Origin: Piper betle
Taxonomy: Eukaryota; Streptophyta; Magnoliopsida; Piperales; Piperaceae
Direction: 5' to 3'
Assembly: GCA_033002965.1 (NCBI GenBank)
Contig: JAURVB010014056.1
Location: 1-64,000, forward strand
Length of the DNA stretch: 64,000 bases
Below, piece after piece: positions 34,671 to 45,874 of this stretch. Under the pieces are notes generated by a model. That model was not told where the DNA came from and searched no databases. It saw only the letters and a program-made list of their open reading frames with translations. Within the stretch, counting starts at the first letter, position 1. Each line of letters opens with the position of its first letter. A program made the translations under genes and the position numbers.

Positions 34671-35127
34671 TTTTATTATAATTTTAGCAAGGGTCGTCCA
34701 ATCATAAGGACAGTGGCTACGCCTAACTGGCCTTGGCCCAGCTTATTTTCTTTTCTATTTTTTGTACAAAAAATCGTCGCCCTTCCTTGAGTGTCACCTG
34801 CGGCCTGGTTCGGCTAAAGTCGACCTAAAGATGAAAGTTTTCTTTTTTACAAAAAACTCACTACCCATTTTGAGTGTCGCCACATCTTGGTTTTGGCCAA
34901 GGTCAACCAAGCGACTAAGCCACCTTTTTTCTTTCCACAAAATGGCACTGCCAGGTTGAGGCTGGATTTGGCTGTGCCACCACATCAAGTCGCACTATCT
35001 CCGCCGACACCATTAGGAGAGTGGTCGGGTTTTTTATTTTTATTTTTTTAAATAATCAATTTGTGTCATCCTTATAATCAGATGACCCAAATTAAAATTT
35101 GGTGCAAAAAACTCTTTTTACCCAAAG

Positions 35128-35130
<3 letters not shown>
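34671..35130. mobile_element. (TA)n-bounded hairpin element, copy E
   Basis: The left arm has GGGTCGTCCAATCATAAGGACAGT. The right arm has GTGTCATCCTTATAATCAGATGACCCAAATTAAAATTTGG, the family signature inverted. It ends at a long (TA)n run (35131-35170). The core (34740-35030) is less GC-rich than in copies C and H and contains three diverged repeats of about 90 bp with 'TTTTTTACAAAAAA...TGCC/TCGCC...GAGTGTC'. Confidence 0.65.
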
Positions 35131-35170
<40 letters not shown>

Positions 35171-35173
<3 letters not shown>

Positions 35174-35347
35174 TTATTCTGCGTTGAGCGCGACTTTGCA
35201 ACCCCGCATGTCTGGGCCGTCTGATTACAAGGACGGCCCAGATCTGCTTCTTTTAAAATATGATCTCGGCTATCTTTCTAATCGGATGGCCTCAACGCTA
35301 AGGGGCCCAGAAAACTTTTTCTACGCCCGGTGCGGAATAACTTTCTC

Positions 35348-35348
<1 letters not shown>
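35171..35348. mobile_element. Short (TA)n-bounded hairpin element, copy F
   Basis: Only about 178 bp between (TA)n runs 35131-35170 and 35349-35387. It contains the hairpin GGGCCGTCTGATTACAAGGACGGCCC and a decayed mirror 'GGCTATCTTTCTAATCGGATGGCC'. The outer inverted pieces 'TGCGTTGAGCG' and 'CGCCCGGTGCGGAATAA' are weak. It shares a TA tract with copy E, so two elements sit back to back in one microsatellite. Confidence 0.65.
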
Positions 35349-35387
<39 letters not shown>

Positions 35388-35391
<4 letters not shown>

Positions 35392-35986
35392 TAACTTGTT
35401 ATGTTTATTTTTTTGTATTTTGATTTTTCAATGTTCAATTGTTCATTAGAACTTGATTTTTTATAGCCTTCTTTTATTAATAAGAGTTGATATTTTATTT
35501 AAATATTAATTTTTAATTTGTATTTAGATGTATGTTTGGAACTAGATCTATGAAGGGGATAATAAAGTAAGATAAATTAGGTCAGAAGTATAAAAATAGA
35601 AAAAGTTTATAAATCAAGAAAACACTTCAATTATCCCTGTTGTTCATCACATAATTTGAGGTTTATGAGTGTCTTAATTAAACTGGCCATTAGGCCCTAC
35701 GACTCTAATACAACTAAGGGCATTAGGCCCATTATTGAACAATTAATTAAGCATAAGTGTGTCTTAATAGCGCACTAAATAACCTTAATTAAGGATAGCT
35801 GTGCATACTGAAAGATTATAGAGAAATTGCACGTACGTATCAATTACTTGCATTATTTGGATCCTTTTTTTACTGAAAGATTAGTTCAAACTTTTTGGTA
35901 TTACTCGTAGATTTATTTTTTGCAAACATTTTTTAAAAAGATTAGTTGACTAATTACAAAGTTTTTTATTAATAAAAAAATAAAGC
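35388..35986. other. AT-rich intergenic DNA
   Basis: Nothing recognised. AAAGC at 35982-35986 would be the target-site flank of the LTR fragment that follows, but the other flank is lost. Confidence 0.4.
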
Positions 35987-36848
35987 TGTAAAATCCGTGA
36001 TTCGAGTCAGGGTTTTACGTTACCGAACCAGTCGGTTCGACCGTTGGTTCGAGTCGAGTCAGTTTCATGAACCGCGTGCTGAGTCGAGACCAGCCGTGAG
36101 TTATGAGCGATGAGAGTCAGTGTACCTGAATATATGATGATAACGTCGAGAAGATGGTGAGAAATGAGTTATCAGAATATATGAAAGTATGCAGTATTTT
36201 TTTCTTTTTATATGTTTGATCGAAGAAATAGTTTTAGGCCGAATAACTCGTTAGGACGCGTTGGATTATATTCGGGTGGGTTATTAGTTATAGAGCATGC
36301 CATTTGGATGTTGTTGTGTTTGTTTTATTTTATGTGATTTTTCCATATTTTTTAAGATTTTTTTTAGAATTTATTACGAGCTAGTTATTATTTTGACTCG
36401 AGTAGGAATCGAGTCAATACTTAATTACGAAACTGCCACTACAGCATTTTTTCACCCTCCCGACCTTTTTCACCCAAACCCCCGCCGCCCCTCGTGCTCG
36501 TCGCCGCCGACGCCGCCGCCAACGCCGTGCTGCCGCCGATCGACGCCGCCCCGCCCCGTCGTGCCGTCGTCGTGCCGCCACGACCCACCCCGGCCACCGT
36601 CCGACCGCCACGATGCCGGAATCGCCCCACGAAACCACCTCGGCCGCCGCCACTTCGGGCCGGATTCCGCCGCCGTCCGAGCCGCTCCGCCGTCGGTGTG
36701 ACCCTGACGAGCACCCCCTCGCCGTCGCCGACATTTCCCCCACCATCCCGACCGCCGTTGAGGCTGGCCGAAGCCCCGATTGGAGAACGCCGCCGCCGCC
36801 ACCCACTTTCGACGCCGCCGCCGACGGCCATCGCCGCTCGGTTACCCT
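35987..36848 (-). mobile_element. 3' fragment of an LTR of the solo-LTR family, reverse orientation
   Basis: Plus strand starts TGTAAAATCC and follows, almost base for base, the reverse complement of the last 860 bases of solo LTR 1 (6771 back to about 5912). This includes the GAACC...GGTTCG block and the GC-rich centre. It stops abruptly at 36848, where another LTR begins. The outer two thirds of the LTR are absent. ORFs in the GC-rich part are compositional. Confidence 0.85.
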
Positions 36849-37127
36849 TGTAACACCCCAAATCCGGTCCACACTCGTGAACCGAACCGGCATGTTACCG
36901 GCCCCGGTTTAGGTCGGCTAACCCGAACCTAACTCATACGGATCCAATCTCGGCGTCTTAAGATGAAGATACAACTCTCAAAGCATGGATGAATACACAA
37001 ACCCTAACATGGTACTACGTGAATGACATACAAATCAGAGTCTAACCAAGTGTTAGAGCGAGTTTGCTATAACATTTGTTACAACAAATCCTTCGCCCAT
37101 GAAAGAATGACGTTTTAAATAAAAAAT

Positions 37128-37132
<5 letters not shown>
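36849..37132 (+). mobile_element. LTR head inserted into the reversed LTR fragment, truncated
   Basis: Begins TGTAACACCCCAAATCCGG and runs through the family's ordered blocks: a GAACCG segment, AGGTCGGCTAACCC, CGTCTTAAGATGAAGATAC and CATGGATGAATAC. About 280 bases later it is cut by the (TA)n run at 37133-37164. It is a different subfamily from LTR 1 and closer in wording to the LTR at 50277. No partner end was found. Confidence 0.75.
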
Positions 37133-37164
<32 letters not shown>

Positions 37165-37167
<3 letters not shown>

Positions 37168-39528
37168 GGGGTGGAAGTCTGTAATGCAGCACAGCCAAGA
37201 TGGCTGTGCTGCAATTTCCCAGCCGTTGGATTCAATCCAACGGCTGGAAATAAATTTCTCACCCCCTCCCCCCACCCACACCACCCCACCCCACCTCACC
37301 CACCCCACCCAACTCCGGCGACTCCTCCCCGGCCAGCCGCCGTGCGTCTCGTCCACTCCCGCCCGCCTCGCCCACCTGCCTCTCCCACCTGCCTCGCCCG
37401 TCGGCCTTGCCCGCCTGCCTTACCCACCCACCTCGCCTGCTCGCCACTCGCCGCGCCAGCCCACCGCTCGCCGCGCCTGCCCGCCGCTCGCTGCGCTAGC
37501 CCACCGCGCCTGCCCCTACTGTTTTGGCGCGCCACCTTGGGTCACCTGGGGAAGATCGGGAATGGCCGGAGGTCGTCGCGGCGATTGGACGGAGGCCGGC
37601 AACATTCCAAGAAACAGAGCAGAGAGGGGCGGCTAATAGGGCAAGGGAAAGAGAAAGAGGGGAAAGGAAGGGAAGAGGGGCGGCACTGGCGGCGCTGGCC
37701 GGTGGTGGTGCAAGCGACGGTGGCGGCGAGGTCGCCGGCGGTCGGGGCGGAGCGGCAAAAGCAGAGGACGGGGGCAAAAGCAGAGGACGGCGGTCGGGGT
37801 GGAGCTGAATGGCAATTTCGTAATTAAAACTTGACTCGCTCCCGATTTGAGTCAATATTATAAAATTTATCCCAAAAAATACAAAAAAATATATTAAAAT
37901 ACGATAAAATAAAATAATCAAGTTTTAATAGATTTATTTCATAATATTGACTCAAGTCGCCACCGAGTCAAGTTTTTCTTTTAAAACTATCTCTCTCAAA
38001 AAATATGAACAAAATAGGGTAAAATACTATAAAATAAAATAATCGATTATAATTCGATTATTTTAATTTATGATATTTTCCTGTATTTTTTTATATTTTT
38101 TGGCATTTATTTTATAATATTGACTCGAGTCGGGACCAAGTCAAATTTTTATTATAAAAAATTAATCCGCTCCCGATTCGAGCCACTGCTACAAAATAAA
38201 TTAAATATATATATATATATAATAATTTTATAATAAAAGTATGACTCGCTCTCAAAGTCGCCAGCGGGCGGCCGGTAGCTAGGTCGCCGATAGTCGGGTA
38301 GCACGACAAAATAGAGGTGGAAAAATGGAGTGGCCAGCAAAATAGGGGAGGGAGGAGGAAATGGGCAGACTTAGATTTTGGGGAGCCCCCGACCGTGCAA
38401 CGCTTGGCTTGTGCGGCGGGGGACTGCGTACGGCGGACAGCTTTCGAACTAAGAGGATGGAGGGCCGGCAGCCGTCGGCCACCCCTCAGCTATGCACCGT
38501 GCGGCGCGGCGACCCAACGGCTGGAAACAGAGCAGCCGCCTCCCGACTGTGCAACGCTTGGCTTGTGCGGCGGCGGACTGCGTGCAGCGGCGGACGGTGT
38601 GCGACGGCGGACGGCTTTCCAACTAAGAGGATGGAGGGCCGGCAGCCGTCGGCCACCCCTCTGCTGTGCACCGTACGGCGCAACGACCCAGCGGCTCGAA
38701 ACAGGGCAGCCGCCCCAGACCGTGCAACACTTGGCTTGTGCGGCGGCGGACTGCGTGCGGCGGCGGACTGCGTGCAGCGGCGGACGGTGCGTGACGGCGG
38801 ACGGCTTTCAGACTAAGAGGTTGGAGGGCCGGCAGCCGTCGGAGACCCCTCGGCTGTGCACCGTGCGGCGCGGCGACCCAATGTCTAGAAACAGAGCAGC
38901 CGCCCCCGACCGTGCAAAGCTTGGCTTGTGCAGCGGCGGACGGTGCGCGACGGCGGACTTCTTTCCGACTAAGATGATGGAGGACCGGCAGCCGTCGGCC
39001 ACCCCTCGGCTGTGCACCGTGCGGCGCGGCGACCCAACTGCCAGAAACAGAGCAGCCGCCACCGCTTCACCCCATTTCCTCCCCGCTTCCTCTTCTCTCT
39101 GGCTGCCGGCGATTCGTGACGCAAGCTGACGGCTTTCCGACGAATGGAATGTCAGCTCGGCGGACGTCGGTGACCACTCGGCCGTGCAGCGTCCGGCGCG
39201 GCGACCCAACGGCCGGAAATTTGGATTTCGACCGCCTCCCCCGCTTCCTCTTCTCTGACCGTCGACGTTTCTTCAACCCAGCCCGATGGCAAGCCGATGT
39301 AGGGGATGGAGGGCCGGTGGCCGTCGGCGACCCCTCGGCCGTGCAGCGTCCGGCGCCGGCGCGGTGAGCTGCTGGCGGGAATGGCGGGAACAGCACCAGG
39401 GACTCCCCGCTTCCCTGTTTTCGTTTATTTACTAGGTTTGATTGCAGCCGTTGGATTGAATCCAACGGCTGCAATCAAACTGCAGCACAGCCAAGTTAGC
39501 TGTGCTGCAGTACACCAACATTAAACCG
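37165..39528. mobile_element. 2.4-kb (TA)n-bounded element (copy G) with near-mirror hairpin ends
   Basis: Both ends, next to (TA)n runs at 37133-37164 and 39529-39546, carry the same two hairpins in mirror order: GCAGCACAGCCAAGATGGCTGTGCTGC and CAGCCGTTGGATTCAATCCAACGGCTG on the left, and their counterparts at 39440-39510 on the right. These make terminal inverted repeats of about 80 bp. The interior holds a C-rich block (37260-37510), a purine-rich block, an AT-rich block (37810-38240) resembling the 3' zone of the local LTRs ('GGCAATTTCGTAATTAAAACTTGACTCG'), and the minisatellite at 38391-39075. No transposase. Long ORFs are by-products of composition and repeats. Confidence 0.72.
38391..39075 (+). 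repeat. GC-rich minisatellite inside copy G, units of 154-190 bp
   Basis: Units begin GACCGTGCAACGCTTGGCTT or variants at 38391, 38545, 38718 and 38908. They continue through a GCGGCGGACTGCGTGC stretch of variable copy number, GGCTTTC.AACTAAGAGGATGG, AGGGCCGGCAGCCGTCGG and GCACCGTGCGGCGCGGCGACCCAACG. Unit length differs because the 17-bp 'GCGGCGGACTGCGTGCG' piece is itself repeated. Partial units follow at about 39160 and 39310. The 270-codon ORF over it is a repeat product, with no family similarity. Confidence 0.85.
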
Positions 39529-39546
39529 ATATATATATATATATAT

Positions 39547-41209
39547 TAGACGTCGAACTCTTTGGCAATGCATCAATCATTGATTAATTGATTGATAAAT
39601 TACTACATCTTTTAATCAGGTTCACATGAGTGTTACAGAAAAGTCTCAATTCTGTTTAGCATCTTCTCTTTGCCCTAATTAACCCTACGATATGCAAAGC
39701 AATATTCTTAGTTTTCTCGGGAGAAAAATGTTAATGTAACTATTTCTTACGATTGTCAGTGATAGACAAATATATAACAACCGATCTAAGTGATCTGGGG
39801 AAGATGTCTACCGAAACATAGATTTATAAAATGCGAGAGAACTTATATTGTAATGGATCAAAGCAACCTAATTTTGCATCAGAATTAAGATTTTAACGCC
39901 GTGCCTGGCCGTAGTCGAAGGAGCGAGATCTATGTTCTTGAACCTGGATGGTTCTTGGCATCTTGCACCTTTAGGAGGGCAAGTGCGGCGGTTTTGGGCT
40001 ATATTTCAAAGTCATCTTTTCAACTACTATGTTGAATTTCCTACATTTGTTGTACATGATCAAGATGGGACATTGATTATAAGTTAATTTACTTTCAAAT
40101 GAGATGCATATCGAGTAGCTTAGCCTAGTTTGTGTCTTTGCGATCATGTGAAGCTCAATTTTACCGTCTAATTATTCGAGAAAAAAACATCGGCCTTGTT
40201 ATATATCACACGTGGACTGTATCATATTAATCAAGGAATTTTTTGAGATATTTTTGAGCATTTGCATATTTTTTGCAGTCAAGTGTAGACCATAATTTTG
40301 AATGTCTTATTGTACTTGGTTCTACCTAGTATACCATGCGCCACATTCGAGTCCGGTGCAGCTTGACTTTTTGTATCATTTTAATCGGTGTCCAATATTT
40401 TAGGGTAAAATTTTCACAAAATCCGATTTTTGGTTAAAATTTCTGATATTTTTATTGGTATTTAATAAAATATTGATGATAAAATATATTATTATTATTT
40501 AATGAAATATTTTATTTATGATTTTAAAATATAATTTAACCCAGCTTGACCTGATTGAACCAAGATTACCCGGTACCACCTAAAAATCCGGTATGGTCAA
40601 GGGTACGACATTAAAACTTTAGTTTAAACATTACACACACAATATTTTTAAAAGATGAAAAATACGAGAGTTATCAACTTTTTTGTGCGGCAACTATTTA
40701 ATTTTTCTTGATTAATAGTGGCGTTAAAGTAACTATTAAATAGTTTCCTTTTTTAACCGTTTGACCTTAGATAAAATACTTAAACCATCTAAATAGTGGA
40801 GATCTATTTTTGCCTGAGAGATTTCTGTCTTATCGTCCATGTTCTTAGCCCTGTTAATTGGCCTATGTGAACATCTAACGAAATTCAACTTGATTAAATT
40901 CAAGTATGAATAATATAACTTTGTCAATTTATTGATTCGACATTGTATTTGAACGCAAGAATAAAACTTCTGATATGTTAAATATGTAAAAAGAATTGTA
41001 ATTTATAGTAGGTGCTACGTGAAGAAGACGTAATGATAATATAAACGGCCGGCTACATGCATGCTTTTTAAAAAGCATTTGTTAAGTCGAGGATCAGACA
41101 CTGAGCTCTCCCTTCAATATGTAAATATATATTGACCAACGCATTAAAGAAATATCATTCTTTATATATATATTATAGTATAAATGTATATATATATTAG
41201 TATAAAATG

Positions 41210-41211
<2 letters not shown>
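39547..41211. other. AT-rich intergenic DNA
   Basis: No gene or recognisable repeat, apart from a short ATCAATCATTGATTAATTGATTGAT inverted string at 39573-39597. Confidence 0.45.

Positions 41212-41246
<35 letters not shown>
41212..41246. repeat. (TA)n microsatellite
   Basis: Uninterrupted TA dinucleotides, about 17 units. Near-TA sequence extends to its left from 41161. No hairpin element adjoins it. Confidence 0.95.
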
Positions 41247-41249
<3 letters not shown>

Positions 41250-41862
41250 GATCAATTGCTCCTTTATATATCAAAATAACCTGTCTATAGCTGGAATCAC
41301 CATTTTGATTTGGTTAAGGGATTAGAGAAAGTCCCGCGACCTCTTGATCATAATATATACAACAAATCCCAATGAATTTGATCAAGTACATTGGAAATTT
41401 TCGGATTACAAAATGGGCCCTTGAGAATGGGCTCTGGGACTTGTGTGAAGAGTAATCATGACCGTAGATATTCATAAAAAATAATTTATTAAAAGATCTT
41501 GCAATTAATGTTGCCTGCATAGAAAGTGAGATAAGCATAAATTTAAATACCCGCTCATTGCTGAAATAACAAAATTGTCAAAAACATATTTAATGGATGG
41601 ACGATTTGGCGAAAGTTGAATGGACCTTTCAGCATATTAGCCGTAAGGTTTTATTCTCACTCATAAATTTTAGTGTACTCCTTTTATTTATGTGGCCCAC
41701 ACATCAGCTGTCATATACAAATACTCTAATTCTCCTAGCAAAGATTGTTAAAGACTTAGAGGTGCTAGACTGGAAACAGAAGAACATATCTGGCACCATT
41801 TAGTTTTTTAACAAACTGTTTTTGGATCAAGCGACTTCTTTAATAATCCCCTCAGGTGTGTG

Positions 41863-41865
<3 letters not shown>
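41247..41865. other. Intergenic DNA
   Basis: No supported gene. Short ORFs at 41314-41538 (-) and 41597-41803 (+) match nothing known to me. Confidence 0.4.

Positions 41866-41920
<55 letters not shown>
41866..41920. repeat. (TA)n microsatellite, longest in the window
   Basis: About 27 uninterrupted TA units. Flanking sequence shows none of the hairpin-element signatures. Confidence 0.95.
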
Positions 41921-41924
<4 letters not shown>

Positions 41925-44423
41925 TCTATGAAATGGCTAGGGATTTGTTAAAGCAAGTATTACAGAAAACTCCTTATAACACTTATATGATTAATTTAAA
42001 ATTTTTTAATTGAATGAGATTAATTTAATTATTACAGTTAAATTTTTAAATACTCTTAGTTAAAAAATTTTAAACTAATTATACAAATGCTATACCAAAT
42101 TTGTTGTAGTATTTGCTATAGCAAATCACTAGTTGTAAGAAATGCCTACTAATTAGAGTTCAAGTCCTACCTACAAACAAAGATCTCCATACATGCAAGT
42201 ATTTATGGTCCTCTCAATTCCACTCGTATGAATACCAAAGTATGTATATGAATTGAATTATGTTTGTTAGCTGTAAAAACATTGTCGCTAGTTACTCCTT
42301 TGAATTAAAGCATTGTTGTTTGTTTATGTCCCTCATCCATATACAGCTATAATTGGCCCCGAAGCTGGAGTTGATCATCCGAAAACGACCCAAAATAAAT
42401 TTAGCGAATTAGTTGCCATCAATTCATATGGTTGTGAACCACCCTTGCCAATGGTGCAAACACTAAATAGTATGCTATGATGCAATTTCATGTTACATGT
42501 AAAAGTTATCTACCTACCCGACAATAATTTGTTCATTAAGGTAACTAATGACCATTAATTTTATGTGTAACTATTAATTAAGCCAAAGCAAATATTATTC
42601 GGAGAAAAAGTTAAGCATGATCAGAAAAATTTAGCAAATACAACAGGTGTTATTTAATATTGCCAATGATTCAGAAAAGAAGTACTAAGAAAACTGCAAA
42701 TGAATATACCTTACACCTTAGACTGTTGGGAAACTCTCATCTTCCCCCTGCTCACCACTCCGATAAATTGTACGCAACCATTATTGACCGTAAAAGTTCA
42801 TTACTAAGCCCGGGTTTGCTACGTTTGACTCTCTTGCTCACATCATAAATATGCGTTTTACTATTTTCATAAACCCACATTGAATTTGTATAGAATGGCC
42901 CATATTTATATGTTACATATAAAAAGAAACAAACATGTCAATATGGAAGTTTTTAATAAAGCTCAAAGCCCACTTTAGGGTGTGCATATCGCATAGCAGT
43001 TTAGCACTAGAAATCCCAAGAAAATGTGCATAAAAAACGTCTGGGAGGGATAGTCTTTGCATTGAAGTTCACCCCTACAATACAGTTGTAGTTCACTCGG
43101 TTCTGGCCAAATGGATCCAATCAAGGGCTCTCAAAAGTCAATTTCATGCTCGCACATGTCCACCCTTTTGTCAGTTTTCAATTCAATATTTCTTGGACAT
43201 GGCGTCCTATATATTCACTGCTCTTCTCCATCACCACTCTTTCCATTCCCGCACATGCCACAAGGCCCTTATCAAGACTCCTCTCCCTTCGCCCCTTGGC
43301 CTGTTCTCCATTCACATTGTCAGTCCCCTTCCCCCAATTTCACCTCATTTGATCTGTAACATTATTTTCTTACCTTTGGAATTTGGTTAACAATAATACA
43401 TGCATTGATCGAGACTAAGAAATTAGACTAACCAAGTCTGTAAATTAAGGTCATTTGCATGCACCCTTTCACAAGTTTGGATTAACATATACAAGGATAA
43501 CGTTCAGACTCCAATATATAGTCGGTGCTTCGACGAGGATTCAATCCCTAAACGAGTCATATTTTTATCTGAATCAGGACCTTTGATGTAACCTTAAAAA
43601 AATTTCAACAGATGTTGCCTTGGCTGATCTGAAAATGTGTCCCAATACGGTTCTTTTATTAAAGGTCGGCACCAGCCCCCCCCTGCAAACAAGGGCGCTG
43701 TTTTTTAGTTTACTGAGTTACAATATTTGATTTTGGCCAACAAATTTCTTTTCACCCTTCAATCTTTTTTCAAATAAAGATTTAATTTTTAGCTACTAAA
43801 TATAAAATCAACATCACCAATGTCTGGATTAAGCATATTTTTAATAAGATTTTAAAAATAATGTAAATCTTGAATTTTTAGTGGATAAATTAATACATAA
43901 AAGAAATGGGTAAATATTAAATTTGTAGTGAGTGTGTATAAAATAAATATTTGTGTTAAAGGTGGATATTATATTCCAAATCAGCTGATAAATACAATAT
44001 TGAGATTTATGGGATCACAAGATACACCATCTAGATATGTTTACAAGCATATAAGCATTAGAATTTTAGCATATAGAGAAAAATATCTTAATGGTTCTGA
44101 CAATATTAGAAATTTCTCTACGATTTTTTATGCAAATACATTATATTTTAAGTAAATTATTTTTTGCATTAAAAATTAAAAACAGCAAGTAATTTGTCTG
44201 AATGGAATAGTTAAATGAATAATTACCTATTGATATATATTTATTTGTATATATTATCTATACATTATTAATAATTTTTAAATGTAATTTGGGTTTTGGC
44301 TAGTGTTTATCAGGTTGGGGTTATTAAATATAAAGGGCAAAGGGCTAGCTTTATTATGAGATTAGAAAGTTAATTTTATCTCACACCAAAGATTGAGAGC
44401 CTACTCATAATATTAAGGTATTT
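41921..44423. other. AT-rich intergenic DNA
   Basis: No gene. Short ORFs (42660-42848, 43111-43390 in several frames, 43928-44155) lack motifs and supporting context. Confidence 0.4.
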
Positions 44424-44710
44424 AAAATTTCCAATTAAAAGTGTTCGGGGATTGTAAGAGTGATATTAGAAAACCTAACTAAATTTTTATTGAGTCAAAA
44501 TCTTCAATTAAAGGTGTTCACAATTAACAGAAGGCCATTAAAAAACCTAACTTCATTTTAAAATTTTCGATTAAAGGTGTTCACAATTAACAGGAGAATA
44601 TTAGAGTGTCATTAAAAAACCTAACTACATTTCCAATGAGTCAAAATCTCCAATTAAAGGTGTCACAATTAACAGGGGGCCATTAGAAAACCTAACTACA
44701 TTTCCAATTT
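44424..44710. repeat. Degenerate tandem repeat, about four units of 60-90 bp
   Basis: Each unit combines 'CCAATTAAAGGTGTTCACAATTAACAG' (split by small changes) with 'CATTAGAAAACCTAACTACATTT' and optionally 'GAGTCAAAATCTCC'. Units recur near 44428, 44506, 44568 and 44650 with internal deletions. Confidence 0.8.
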
Positions 44711-45874
44711 GGAGAATTTTGTTTTTCTTTTCAAAGCTCCTGTGAGTAGAAATTGGGGAAGAAAACAGCATAAAGAAAAGTGTGCATAACTAATAAATAG
44801 CTAATAATATTGGGAAAAAAAACTCGGTCTTAAATCGGTTTCCCACTTATCCCATGTATAGTCCATACACACTTAGTCACTGTCGATATCTCTCTTCACG
44901 TGCCTGTCACATGCCAGCTAAGAAAATGGTGTGGTACAGATGACACATGCAACGATTTATGTCAACCACTCACCCTCTCTAAATATTACTCCATCCTTCA
45001 CTGGAGTAGTTCTTAAGTATTCAACCACTTACCAGGTATATTCCTTTTAAAAAATTAAAATTTTTTATATATACTTCAAAATCGCCATAGTTCGTTAAAA
45101 AAATCACCATAGTTGGTGTTCCTAGTAAACCAAATAAATCTCAACAACTTCCGTTTATAATTAGAATATGGGAGTGCCAATTAAAAATTAACATCCTATT
45201 TATTACCAATCACACATATGATTTATTAGGGTTTTTTGTAATATTTTTTTCGTGCTTTGACCGTCAACAAACACACGTTTATTTTGAAAAGGTCTTAACA
45301 AAGCATTTGATTGTGTTGTTTCGAACTTATTTATTAATTTTTTAAAAAATTTTAATGGTTAAAAAGCGAATTTTATAGATAAACAATATCTAACACCTTG
45401 CTTTTGAGTGAGTGTATTTTTTTTTTTTTGGCAAAGCAATATAAGACTTGTGTCTTGTCACTTGTGTAGAGCCAAGAGCATGGAGGAGAGAAGTACAGAG
45501 TACAAAAAGAGATTATGAGAGGAGAGCCTCTATTTTCATTAAAATTTATGCCCTACAATTAGTCTAATGATAATCCTTGATTATTAATGTTGATATATTC
45601 TCCTCTTCCCCCCCTTAGCCTTCTCTTTCCATACTCTCCTCTCTCACTGCCCAAATCTCGCCCCTCTCATAGACACCTGTCTGCCCATGAAACTTCGCCA
45701 GCTTTCACTCCCTCCGTTTTCTCTCCAACCTCTTCCGTTGCAGTCTCCGATGGTATAACTGGGAACATGGTGTTGATGGTGGATGTGGAGTTGTGGTGTT
45801 GAAAAACAAATGTGTATGGCCTTGCTTGGATTGTGAAGAGTTTGTTGGGTGGTGGAGGGAGTGGTGTTTGGGAT
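44711..45874. promoter_or_regulatory. Upstream region and leader of the CYCD5-like gene
   Basis: AT-rich distal part, then a strongly CT-rich leader-like tract at 45596-45730 (CTTCCCCCCC, CTCTCCTCTCTCACTG), typical of plant 5' UTRs. An in-frame ATG at 45812 would add 21 residues without family similarity; the ATG at 45875 is preferred. No certain TATA box. Confidence 0.45.

Noticed and set aside
35987..37132. Idea that the two LTR pieces are the ends of one element
   Set aside because: They are in opposite orientation and from different subfamilies, and meet head-on at 36848/36849 without internal sequence.
38317..39129. 270-codon repetitive ORF that could suggest a repeat protein
   Set aside because: Unit lengths of 154, 173 and 190 bp are not all multiples of three, so the frame is not conserved between units; it is a DNA minisatellite.
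43111..43390. Overlapping ORFs of 65-82 codons in three frames
   Set aside because: CT-rich composition keeps several frames open; none has a motif or splice context.
45812..45874. Upstream in-frame ATG for CYCD5 adding 21 residues
   Set aside because: The added residues have no family similarity, and homologues start at M-x-D-S just before the LxCxE.
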